Shown piece after piece: positions 22,245-32,227 of a DNA stretch of 64,000 nucleotides; positions within the stretch are counted from its first letter, which is position 1; each line of letters opens with the position of its first letter. The translations under genes and the position numbers were made by a program. The notes under the pieces were generated by a model. That model saw only the letters and a program-made list of their open reading frames with translations. It had not been told where the DNA came from and did no database searches. The stretch lies in the NCBI RefSeq assembly GCF_964204645.1, contig NC_134027.1:15862485-15926484 (forward strand), written 5' to 3'. Origin of the DNA: Tubulanus polymorphus. Lineage: Eukaryota > Nemertea > Palaeonemertea > Tubulaniformes > Tubulanidae.

Positions 22245-23234
22245 ACGTGTTTAAAACACAAGCATGTACTATTAAAAACGACCACCGCTCGGTGAAAAAT
22301 CAATAATGTAGATACATGTATATACATATATCCAGACACGCGCTCGCCAACCGACAGAGAAAACTTTGTTAGTATACAAATGCCGCTAAATGATCGCATT
22401 TAAAAATAGATCGGGAAACGATTTTATGGTCATGCCAATCTATCCTTACAATGCTGGAAAACCACAGTCATCGTCCTAACCCCCACCCCATTTTTTCAAC
22501 GGATATGCATTGATCTGAGAAATGATAAAAATTGATTGAAAAGGCGGAAATCCGCCGATCGGCGGAAAATTATCATCCCTGATCCTATGTCTTTGTCAGC
22601 ACGACCACCTCATACTTAGAAGTATTGAATTAATTGATTTTGTCCATACATATGATAGATTTCTGTCAGTAGAGTACATATCTATGGAGTTATAGTGTTA
22701 AAAATTGCTAATCACTGCTCGGATATAAACCCCATTTATACGAGGATTTTATTTTGCTGACTGGGAGGTTAGTTTCTATTTAAAAACTTAAGAGACATCT
22801 TGCTAAGTTTTTCCACTGGTTCCTGAGACCTTTCAGAGCAATCTTTAACTCCCAAAGGAGTGAATTTCTCTTTTTGTCTAAACAAGGAAGGTTGTTGATG
22901 CTTGAACAGCAAACGGCTGTCTAAAGTTCCACCATTTTGATACAGTTAAATTGTAATTAAGTTGCCTAACGTAATTAGTTAATTTTGTAATTTAACCCTT
23001 TCGTGAAACTGAATTTCAATCGTAATTAACTAATCATATTTAAATTTTATCATGTTTTGGGTCCTACTTATAATCAAAATTAATTGTGCTTTATGAAACC
23101 GGCCCCAGGTGTTGAAAAAAAAACTGACAAAATAATGAACAGAATGCGACTGCTGATGAGATAAATAGCTGATAGCGCTATTGACTATTGAGTCAATTGT
23201 TTTATCGTGGCTCAGAATTCATGACTGTCCTAAA

Positions 23235-23306
23235 TAGAGAGTGACCATAACACCGTACACAAAAGCCCACAGCCATATACAGTGAAACCATACGGGTTGG
23301 CAGGTC
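23235..23306. repeat. right terminus of GGCAGGTCTG-type element
   Basis: GGGTTGGCAGGTCTG ends at 23306 and is preceded by CCGTAC / CCATACGG words. It is the same terminal motif and subterminal style as at 8235-8360. No partner left end is found nearby, so it is a fragment. Confidence 0.45.
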
Positions 23307-23534
23307 TGATCATGGCGCACTGTGGAGTAAGTATGTTCAACTTTGATGATACACATGGTAATGGGTTTTCCCTATGACTCACTTGCACATGGCAGAAAAG
23401 CATGGCACTGTAGCTCGTTTGGCAAGGGCAATGCCTATGAAACACCTCGTGCCTGAGAGAATGAGGGATTCTGAACGAGTGCCCCCTTTATTTGAAGGTA
23501 GGCAAACATGGTGCCGTCATTCCACACACTATTC

Positions 23535-23665
23535 ATAATGTGTCTATGTACTATATCAAAATCACACTTGAATTATACAAGTGTTGACTTATGAGAAATG
23601 ATCGAAATCTAGCAATTTGATTAGGGAAATAAAAACACTATAGTTCAAAAAGTTGAACAAGAGCC
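23535..23665 (+). repeat. R1 repeat fragment (copy C)
   Basis: It matches the middle of R1 (compare 36062-36190): TCAAAATCACACTTGAATT, AAGTGTTGACTTATGAGAAA and CACTATAGTTCAAAAAGTTG. It is followed by ACAAGAGCCCCATGGGGC, which resembles the left end of R2. Confidence 0.6.
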
Positions 23666-24074
23666 CCATGGGGCATATCTAGGAACAGATCCACGGACCC
23701 ATGGACAACGAAAAAGGCAAGTTAAGTATCCATGCAGACAAATCAAGGGTTTAAAAACATGAAATTTCAGTGCAATTTTATACAATTTCTAGGTACTGAG
23801 ACATCTCATTAGTTACTGGTGGAAAAAGTGCCCTGAAAAATATTGCCGTTGTATTTTCAAAACGGCATAGGCAAATATATTGCAACAGGAGCACGTGCCT
23901 GTTGTGTTCCTGCCACTGAGGTCTTTATTAGATCATTTCCATTACTTTTTTTGCAGAAACTTCGGAAAGATAGGAATTATCTTACCTTAAAGAGTGAAGG
24001 AAACACATCATGTTCAGGGGTCCGTGCATTAATATATAATAAAGTAACCTACATAGTTGAACCAAGTAAACTTT

Positions 24075-24200
24075 ATGAAAATCTGTCAAATGAAACGATC
24101 TCAGCATTATACACACGTAATAATCACACACAGCGGCTTGACTCATCATGAATATTTAAGAGGTAGTGGGTGTTCCCGAATGACACAAATAGACATGCTC
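24075..24200. repeat. short interspersed repeat R3, copy 1
   Basis: Shared words AAAATCTGTCAA, ACGATCTC, CATCATGAATAT and AGTGGGT..TTCCC..GACTCAAATAGACA recur in the same order at 52530-52640 and 60930-61035. Function and class are unknown. Confidence 0.5.
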
Positions 24201-24539
24201 CTGTGTACAGCATAAACCGCTGATGCTGAATGATTTCCTTTACGTATAACATACACTGTGTACGGAATTAAAATGAAGTTTGTTAGACAATTTATAGTTA
24301 TAAATTGGAAAATTATCAAGATTCATTGCCTCTTTTTGGATTTCAACATATTTTGTTCATTTAGCCAATCAGTGCGTATCAAAAAATATTTTGCCTGGGC
24401 GCTAGGTGGCGGAGCCTTTCTCTATACACAGATAATCACTTTTGCAACAAACCAACCTGCTACAACTGCACAAATACACAGTAAAATAGTCTCATCTTTC
24501 CTGGGTGCTCGCTTTAGCAGCCTTTAGGCTTTGCTTGGC

Positions 24540-24695
24540 CCTCATAGAAAATTATATACGTAACATCATTTTTTTTTCTCTAGCATCTTAATCATATATT
24601 TTATTAAAATATCATACTTTTCTAAAATCTGTTATTGTAAATATTATTATGTTGTACGTTCTTTTCAATGAAATAAATAAACTTGAACTTGAACA
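24540..24695 (+). repeat. LINE 3' tail remnant
   Basis: The stretch ends AATAAATAAACTTGAACTTG, a tail shape common to CR1/Jockey-group LINEs. Only the 3' untranslated part is visible. Confidence 0.4.
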
Positions 24696-25187
24696 CACTT
24701 CAGAGGTTCATATGCGGAGAAAATAGGCCGCCAAAATATTTCCTCAATCGACGATTTTTTTCACTTTCACATGTGGAACCTGGGCAATTTTACCTTCAAT
24801 CACCAGGGTTGGGCCTACCCAACCAATGTTTTGCTTCTGATGTGTGTTAGATGCATGTTCTTTGATCACAGGTGCTTCGACATGTAACACATTTACATTT
24901 ACACGTTTGACATGTACATGTTACAGGATAAAACCACAATGTTACAGGATAAAAACCACTCGCAGTGAAAAGACTGCAATTTTTGCTAATTTTGAGAATC
25001 GCATCAACGCGGCTCATTAATCAGGCTTATCGATTAGGGGCAAAACTTTTGTCGGAAGATTTAAAGGAACGCTAGTTAAAGATAATGATGCGTCTTTGAA
25101 ATTATATTTCTCTCAGCTGTTTTAACAGAAGCTAAGCGATATTTCACTGATAGCATTTTATTTTAATACAAAGCCATTGCAATAGAC

Positions 25188-25223
25188 AGCCCTACAGGGC
25201 TGTCGGCAGCAGAGCTGCCGCTA
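25188..25223. repeat. two adjacent perfect hairpins
   Basis: GACAGCCCTACAGGGCTGTC is followed at once by GGCAGCAGAGCTGCC. They lie at the left edge of R1 copy D and may be a terminator-like end of an older element. Confidence 0.6.
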
Positions 25224-25267
25224 AAAACTACATCCAACGGTCTAATCATTTAAAAGCTTTAACCTCA

Positions 25268-26940
25268 GGCCTTTTTTTCAAAAGCTTGGTTTACGGGACC
25301 CGCCTCCTGAATAAAAAAATAAATTAAACTAGGGGTCCAGGGACACCATGTCCACTTGGGAAGTGTTCAAATGCTCAACAATCTAACAATTTCAATATTC
25401 AATGCCCCCTGGTGACCATATACAAAAACCAATGACCTTGAAACTCACCACAATCATAGAATATGTCAGCAGCTATGATTTTGAAATTGATTGTGATAAC
25501 AAAATATGCTTCGTTACCAATTTAATAAGGCAATACTAAGTTATACTATTCAACGCCCCCTGGTGACCATATGCAAAACCCAATGACCTTGAAACTCACC
25601 ACAAACATAGAACATGTCATGAACTACAATTTTGCAATTGATCATGGTAACAAAATATCCCTAGGTACCAATCTAATAATGAAATACCAAGTTCTTCTAC
25701 TATTCAACGCCCCCTGGTTACCATATAGAATAACTTATGTCCTTGAAACTCACGACAATCATAGACAATGTCATGAGCTACAACTTTGCAATTGATTGTG
25801 GTAACAAAATATGCGTAGGTACAATACTGTAATACTATAACATAGAAATACTAAGTTATTGTATAATTCAATGCCCCCTGGTGGCCATATACAAAAAGCA
25901 ATAACCTTGAAACTCACCAATATCATAGAAAACGTTATGAGCTGCAACTTTCCAATTGAATATAGTAACACAATATGCTCAAGTATGAATTTAATGTGGA
26001 AAAACTTTTTCCCACCTACGAATGAGTACTGATGACGCCAAGATGGCTGCCAATTGTGCCATAATTGGCTGATCAAAAATACATATCTCCCATATAAAAC
26101 ATCCATTTCACAAATTGCAATGAGAAATGGCAAACCAGTAGGAAGCTACAGGACTCAGAATTTGGGCCAAAATTGACATTTTTGGCCACTAAAAAGGTAA
26201 TAGGACGGCCATCTTGAGTCCAATCGACCCAAATTTTCTTAGGTTGATGGGCCCTTGGGGGATTCAAATATATACAAACAAACAAGGTAATTGATAAAAG
26301 CGTCTTCAAAATTTCCCTCGAAAACTTCGAAAATGTGTATAAAGTGCTGATTTTGGCGAACAACAATGGCTGCCAGTAGGCCATCTTGAATCTGACAGGC
26401 AGGGCCAGTTTTTGGCCTGAAGATGTGTCTAGGGTAGATACATGTATAAATACCAAATATCAAGACATTACCTTGAAGCGTCTTCAAAACTTCCGAAAAA
26501 ACAAATTGATTCTGTCTACGGACGGACGAAGGCTACGACGTACGAACGGACGGACGGACGACGGACGAAAACGCGAACGCAATAGCCCGCTGGGACTAAA
26601 GTCCCAAGTGGGCTAAAAAATCTTTTTTCTATTTTTATTCCCGTCTGTGGAACAAATTCAGTGGAAAAACAAGCAACAAAAAGTTTTTCACCTCCGCCGA
26701 ATGAGAATCCTGGCTTGAATGAAACAATTGAAAAACGCAATGTTCTTTTATGATCACAGCGTGCAGAATTCGAACTTTCCAAGAATCATTTGTTAAGACA
26801 TATGTTTATTGCCCTATCAACAGTTCACTCTTCCTTCAAAGTGATTTTATCTCACTGAGGGGATTTTTTTTTAGTATCATTTCCTCCGAAATGATATTTT
26901 AATGGGTCTACACCATAAACCAAGCTATTAAAAAAAGGCC
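25268..26940. mobile_element. GGCC-ended Harbinger-like MITE, split copy
   Basis: The left part 25268-25328 (GGCC then T-run, AGCTTGGTTTACGGG) and right part 26619-26940 (ending ACCAAGCTATTAAAAAAAGG) match the intact copy 53552-53920 on either side of the pearl-like insertion. Confidence 0.75.
25329..26615 (+). mobile_element. pearl/HINE-like element copy 3, full length
   Basis: This is the best copy. The left end is CTAGGGGTCCAGGGACACC with GCCCACTTGGGAAG (the window copy has one substitution). Four core units of 150-165 bp follow (landmark at 25403, 25554, 25708 and 25872), then a unique 3' region, a GACGGAC/ACGGACGG microsatellite (26519-26566), hairpin GGGACTAAAGTCCC and AAGTGGGCTA at the end. 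The flanks are A-runs (T/T on the other strand), with no clear longer target duplication. Protein-like open frames inside it are by-products. Confidence 0.8.
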
Positions 26941-27215
26941 TTATCACAGGTACACTCTGCCGCCATAATTTGCCCATTCAGTGATAAAAACTTTCCCACG
27001 GTCTTACCAATTTTCTAATAATTTAGGGAAATATTTCTTCAAAAGCAAACTTTCCACTCTGCATTGATAAGATTAAAGGATCTATTCCTTTGACAAATCT
27101 TATCTCAACTCCCACCAACAAGTTTTTAGAAGTGATATGAAAATGACGTCATCGACCCATCTTATAACCTCACTTCTATCACTACTATCACCTTCATGAT
27201 TATGCCATGAAGGTA

Positions 27216-27435
27216 AAAATTGTCATGAGCTAAAATCTTGCAATTGATTGTGGTAACAAAGTATGCCTATGTACCAATACGATATGGAAATACTAAGATA
27301 TTCCCCTATTCAGTGGTGACCATATACAAAAACCAATCCTGAAAGTCAACACAATCATACAACATGTCATGAGCTAAAACTTTGCAATTGATTGCAGTTA
27401 CAAAATATGCATAGGTACCAATATAAATAGACAAA
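27216..27435 (+). repeat. pearl-like core-unit fragment
   Basis: About 1.4 core units (TGCAATTGATTGTGGTAACA...TGACCATATACAAAAACCAA) directly follow the end of R1 copy D, without element termini. Confidence 0.65.
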
Positions 27436-27581
27436 TTGTATATAGCTGAGGGGTAAAATTAAATGTCAAAATTAATAATCGATGCTGCTCAGTAATAAAT
27501 GTATTTGATTCACGATGAGGATGACACTATGAACATAATTTGATACTTGTAGGGTTAGACAAACTTCAAGGAAAAACATAC

Positions 27582-27683
27582 TTCATCATTTTCCAATTTA
27601 AGCCCTTCAATTCGACATGTGAGCTGTTTCTGTCTTTGAATCAAGTCTTCCTGAATATTAAGCTGAGTGCATATATGACTATT
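27582..27683 (-). CDS. srGAP: srGAP exon F: coiled coil after F-BAR
   Basis: This 102 nt, 34-codon exon encodes a helical stretch with LIQRQKQLTCRIEGLKLENDE. It aligns with ELLMRYHQLQSRLATLKIENEE just after the GDE of exon E. The acceptor TTTTTCAG and donor GTATGT are clear and both borders are phase 0. It sits between the two largest repeat-filled introns apart from intron 3. Confidence 0.9.
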
Positions 27684-28584
27684 CTGAAAAAGATAATAAA
27701 GACAAAATGATAATAACTAGAAAGTGCTATAGCACCACATATGTCATCCTGGTATGATTAAAAATAACCGAATCCGCTGTGACACTTTTTTCATCTGCTG
27801 CACAAAAATGGTTAAAGGTGGATTTGAACCCATTAGCTAATAGGTTAACTAGACACCCAATTCCTTGGAATACCATACAGAAATCAACATCTTCCTATTT
27901 GAAATTCTCGAGTATTTGGAACATGAACATGACAGATCCGAGCATTCACTTCAAAATCAAGTAAGTCTGGATGAATTTCAAGGGGGAGGGGTGAATTTAG
28001 GGGGGGGGATAACTGGTAATACATGAAAATAAACTGGGAATGAGCTATTCTGTATCGTGGTAAATTTGGATATTCCCATGAATTTTCTGAGTAATAGACA
28101 TGTACATGATGTAGTGAAATTCCTGAGTGCTAATGGGTTAAGTTTTCCTTGGAAGAGCGAGAGTGCTCACAAGAAATTAAAGATGCTCACTGTGGAAGCT
28201 CGTTAATTTTTGGTTGGTTTGTTTTTGACGTGTACCTCAATTTACAAACTAAGTTTTAGAGAAATCGAATGTGTATAGAGCGCCAGCAAGAAATTCAAGA
28301 TGTTCACCGTAGAGGCCATATTGGATGAGGGAGAAATCTAATTTTCATGAATATCGCATGTACTTTTGCAGTCTCAAGTGCGCTAACGAGGGAAAAGCGC
28401 ACGGCTCAGGACGTACAAGTAAAACAGAATGTCATCCCGCCCTATTGGGGTGACATAATTAGTTTTTTTTCATTCTAAACACAGTAATGATGCTCCAGAC
28501 AAAGTTAAAATTTTAAAATCATTCTTAAACAAGCCGATTTGTGATATTCTTTGCCATGTAAAAAAGATGATAAAGTTTTTAGCC

Positions 28585-28690
28585 CTAAAATTTTGCAAAA
28601 AAGTATTTCTTTGTACATACGGACTCACTCGAAAACTAGTCTGTGTTAAGCCAAACAGACAATTAATTAGGGATGGCCTCGGGATGGCCA
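28585..28690 (+). repeat. short repeat, inverted copy at 57700-57800
   Basis: CCCTAAAATTTTGCAAAA ... CAGACAATTAATTA GGGATGGCC matches the reverse complement of about 57700-57800. Unclassified. Confidence 0.5.
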
Positions 28691-29096
28691 GGGTACCATA
28701 AAAGGAGGCACTTTTTTATTAAATTTATATGCTAGGGCATTATTAGACAAAGCAATTTTTGAGTACGTCGAAAATCGAAAAGATTATCTTGGTTTTTTAG
28801 ATCTAAAAATTCAATTTTTAATTGATGACAATGATTCTGTCTACAGTTGGATGTAGGTCCAGGACGGTGAAAAGTGAGCACTATAGCCTGCTGGAGCTAC
28901 AATGTTTACTTTCATACCACCTACAATACCACAGGCTAGCCCTGAGATAAATAACAATTATGAACACTACACATCCATCGGTTATAAGAACCTAGGATTC
29001 CACAGCAAAAATCCACTGCATGATGGACAGGAAGACAGATGAACAAACAGATGAAACACCTAATTCCAGAATACCCCCTAGGTTGCAGAGGTAAAA

Positions 29097-29345
29097 CTAG
29101 GGGTCCAGGGACACCATGCCCACTTGGGAAGTGGTTTCAAATGCTCAACAATCTAACAATTTCAATATTCAACGCCCCCGCGCCAAAATTGACATTTTTG
29201 GGCATGAAATAGGTCCTAGGAAGGCCATCTTTAGTCCGATAGACCCAATTTTTCTTGTGCCGATGGGCCCTTGGGGGATTCAAATATAAACGAAAAATAG
29301 AGGTAATTGATCAAAGCATCTTCAAAATTTCCCTCAAAAAACTAA
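29097..29345 (+). mobile_element. pearl/HINE-like fragment (copy 4)
   Basis: The left 90 bases with the standard CTAGGGG terminus are joined directly to part of the 3' unique region, with core and 3' hairpin lost. It is followed by an unrelated small hairpin, AGGACTTCAAAGTCCT (29351-29366). Confidence 0.7.
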
Positions 29346-29439
29346 ACTAGAGGACTTCAAAGTCCTGAGGTTTGAAGAAGTAAAGTCTGATATATAGATT
29401 ATGAATTACATAAAAGAAAGGCAAATTATGAAAAGAAAT

Positions 29440-30510
29440 TAATATTTCATTGGAGAAGTTAGTTCCAAAAAAATTTCAATTTGTTTTCCGTTTGCATTGC
29501 GCACGTGGTAATGATATTATTTACATCTGACGTCATCGATAAAATGTGTCACTCAGCTGAGCCTGCTTGTTAATCAACATAATTGGTTTACACTAACTAG
29601 GGGTCCAGAGACACCATGCCCACTTGGGAAGTGGTTTCAAATGCTCAACAATCTAACAATTTCAATATTCAACGCCCCCTGGTGACCAAACCAAAAACCA
29701 ATTACCTTGAAACTCACCACAATCATAGAACATGTCAGCAGCTACAATTTAGTAATTGATGGTGATAACAAAATATGCCTCGTTACCAATTGAATGGAAA
29801 TACTAAGTTATTCTACTATTCTACCCCCCTGGTGACCATATTCAAAACGCAATGACCTTGAAAATCACCACAATCATAGAACATGTCATGAACTACAACT
29901 TTGCAATTGATCATGGTAACAAAATATGCCTAGGTACCTATATAACAAGGAAATACTAAGTTACTCTACTATTCAACGCCCCCTGGTCACCATATAGAAT
30001 AACTAATGTCCTTAAAACTCACCACGATCATAGACGACGTCATGAGCTACAACTCTGCAATTGATTGTGGTAACAAAATATGCATTCGTACAAATATAAT
30101 ATAGAAATACTAAGATATTGTCCCTTTCCAAAGAATACCATCAGCAATTGCAATGAGAAATGGCAAACCAGAAGGAAGCTAAAGGACTCAGAATTCGGGC
30201 CAAAATTAACATTTTTGGGCACTTAAAAGGTCCTAGGACAACCATCTTGAGTCCATTCAACCCAATTTTTGTTATGCTGATGGGCCCTGGGGGGTTCAAA
30301 TATATACGAAAGATCAAGGTAATTGATCAAAGCGTCTTAAAGTCCCAAGTGGGCTAAAAATGCGCTTATTTGAAAAACTATGTAGTGTATCAATCTGGAA
30401 TTTTCGGTACAACATCTGATGCTAAATACCTTTCTTCAAAGGTTTATCTGGTGTAAATTGGAACACAAACAATTCTAATATTTTGTTCATAACTTTTGAA
30501 GTGGAGGCCC
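29440..30510 (+). repeat. R1 copy E, split by pearl-like copy 5
   Basis: The pieces 29440-29596 (TTGCATTGCGCACGTGGT...AATTGGTTTACACT) and 30356-30510 (GAAAAACTATGTAGTGTATC...) are neighbours in R1 copy B (37300-37560). Confidence 0.7.
29597..30355 (+). mobile_element. pearl/HINE-like element copy 5
   Basis: The left end is CTAGGGGTCCAGAGACACC and the right end is AAGTCCCAAGTGGGCTA, with three core units between. The 5' half of the 3' hairpin and the microsatellite are deleted. The empty site is preserved in R1 copy B as TACTAAAATGCTC, so the insertion point is an A-run. Confidence 0.8.
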
Positions 30511-30670
30511 CTGTCGGCACCAACGTGTGTATGGGTGTATGGATACTGGCGCTTACAATAGTCGCAGCATGGATGGTGTATTTATGCGCGAGTAGATGTG
30601 TTCTAACCGCTAAATCGGCATTCACTATGCATGATTTAAAAAAATGATATCATTCATTTAAGTATTTAAA

Positions 30671-31456
30671 GGCTGGCTTATGTCGACAAGCAACGTGACG
30701 CCTACCGACTCCTACCAACGCAACTGAGAGCAACCACGATCGCAGCCCAGCTTATGTCGACTGCGCTCCGATTCGCAGAAACTGAGGCCGACTAGCGGGA
30801 TATGAGATCCTCCCAGTTGCTTCCCTGCTTATGTCGGTTGCGATTACTAGCAACTGCAACAGCTCAAATGGTCACGTGATAAGCATTTTGAGAATTGAAT
30901 TATTAGGAAATATATTTCTATTAGAAAGCTATTTCTTTAAGACTTTGATCTCTCTGATTCTGTTTTGAATACAACGTGCTAGCGACATCATATAAAGATG
31001 GCCGCTCACACCATAATTCTACCAATTTCGTTTCTAGATCTTCGGTCCAGTCCTCTGCCGTGCTGAAGGTTTGGTTTACGTTTTGAACAACTTGAATTTG
31101 AAAGTTTATGACTAATTACGAATGACGCTAACTAGCGGTGATAATTTGTACTATGTATATGCGGTGTCCGATTGGATGGAACCCCTGCGCTCAGTTCCGT
31201 CGCGTCGCAGATTAGCTTATGTCGGTTGCGATCGAAAGCAACAGTCCGCCTACCGTAGGCCGGAGTAGAACATGGGCAACTAGCCGGATACGGCTTGCGA
31301 CGAGTCGGTAGGCGTCGGGTTGCCGTCGCAAGCCGGCTTATGTCGAACCGATAGAGCAGTAACTGGCAGCCTCTCGTAGGCCGCTAGTTGCCGCTAATCG
31401 GCGATAAACCCAGTTGTGTCGGTAGGCGTCGCGTTGCTTGTCGACATAAGCCAGCC
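30671..31456. mobile_element. 786 bp TTAA-flanked TIR element
   Basis: The terminal inverted repeat GGCTGGCTTATGTCGACAAG continues for about 40 bases (CAACG..GACGCCTACCGAC) and is inverted at 31414-31456. TTAA(A) flanks both ends, as in piggyBac or Kolobok insertions. Inside, CTTATGTCG recurs several times in both orientations with TTGCGAT. There is no open frame, so it is non-autonomous. Confidence 0.85.
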
Positions 31457-31624
31457 TTAAATCTAGTTATCATGATAATTATAATATTCTTAAGACAAAC
31501 GAATTTCTGTGGACCGATTTCATTGAGGCGAATCACTCAATCTGGAAAAGAAATCTTCCGGTCCTGTCACGTGACTTCATGACTGCAACTTGACAATAGC
31601 TAAGGTTCTCATTCTTCGAACCAA

Positions 31625-31895
31625 AAATATGTAAAAAATGCTGATTTTGGCGAACAACAATGGCTGCCAGTCGGCCATCTTGATTCTGACAGGGCCGGTT
31701 TTTGGGCTGAAGATGTGTCTAGGGTAGATACATGTGAAACCCAAATATCAAGATATTACGTTGAAGTGTCTTCAAAACTTCCCAAAATAACTGGATTCCG
31801 CTACGGACAGACGGATGGGCGGATGCTATGACGAAAGGAAGACGGACGAAAAGTGAACACAATAGCCTGCTGGAACTTAAGTCCCAAGTGGGCTA
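31625..31895 (+). mobile_element. pearl/HINE-like 3' fragment (copy 6)
   Basis: Only the unique 3' region (GATGTGTCTAGGGTAGATAC), a decayed GGAC tract and the terminal GTCCCAAGTGGGCTA remain. It ends 111 bases from the end of exon E's intron side (32006). Confidence 0.75.
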
Positions 31896-32005
31896 AAAAC
31901 AAGGTTTGACAGAGCCTAACATACAAAAAGTTTAACATACTGGGAGCCAAAAAAGTATTCCTCGGAGAACCAATGATGCTAGTTTGCTATTTTCATGCAA
32001 CTGAC

Positions 32006-32227
32006 CTCATCTCCTTTGTGTGGTTGAAATTCAAACCTTTTCGGCAGGGAGAAAACAATACTGTTGTTATCTATGTAATTCTGCTTGTCTGTACGAGCAT
32101 CTATATCTTTTATACATTTATTCATCAGGTTAACACATGCTTGTTGTGTTTTTCGCAAACAATCATCGCTCTCACTATGCATCATCATCGAATGGGCAAG
32201 ACTTGTATGATAACCAATATCCATGCA
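32006..32227 (-). CDS. srGAP: srGAP exon E: last F-BAR segment, FEFQPHxGDE
   Basis: This 222 nt, 74-codon, phase 0/0 exon begins C-MDIGYHTSLAHS, corresponding to CCDLGYHASLNR in the family. It includes a DARTDKQ segment (DATSDKQ in relatives) and ends with KRFEFQPHKGDE, the family hallmark FEFQPHMGDE. The acceptor is TTTTCAG. The donor is GTCAGT, which is non-consensus at +3 but keeps GT and the phase. Confidence 0.92.

Larger units (their letters stand above)
19006..22581 (-). mobile_element. autonomous hAT transposon with intact transposase
   Basis: The termini are perfect 12 bp inverted repeats CAGGGATGATAA / TTATCATCCCTG, flanked by a 6 bp direct repeat ATCCTA (19000-19005 and 22582-22587). 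The 3576 bp interior encodes one two-exon transposase on the minus strand, with an uninterrupted frame, the catalytic acids present and a BED-like zinc finger. Longer imperfect inverted similarity continues inward (AAAAGGCGGAAA near both ends). Intact ends, duplication and frame suggest recent movement. The transposase is in the same transcriptional sense as srGAP. Confidence 0.92.
18745..23106. mobile_element. GGGGCCGG TIR element, copy 2, split by hAT transposon
   Basis: 18745-19005 matches 14745-15005 and 22588-23106 matches 15007-15529 of copy 1, the right end being GAAACCGGCCCC. The first 100 bases are missing. Removing 19006-22587 rejoins the two halves at the same point where copy 1 is continuous, which proves that the hAT element is the younger insertion. 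Confidence 0.85.
25225..27215 (+). repeat. R1 copy D, split by a MITE that is itself split
   Basis: R1 pieces 25225-25267 and 26941-27215 are contiguous in copy A (near 36205-36525). Between them is the GGCC-ended MITE, and inside that the pearl-like copy 3. The last R1 words TCATGATTATGCCATGAAGG and TAAAAA end at 27215. Confidence 0.75.

Noticed and set aside
25571-26616. Several open frames of 74-127 residues on both strands
   Set aside because: They fall in tandem core units and the 3' region of a pearl-like element and change with unit number, so they are by-products of repeat sequence.
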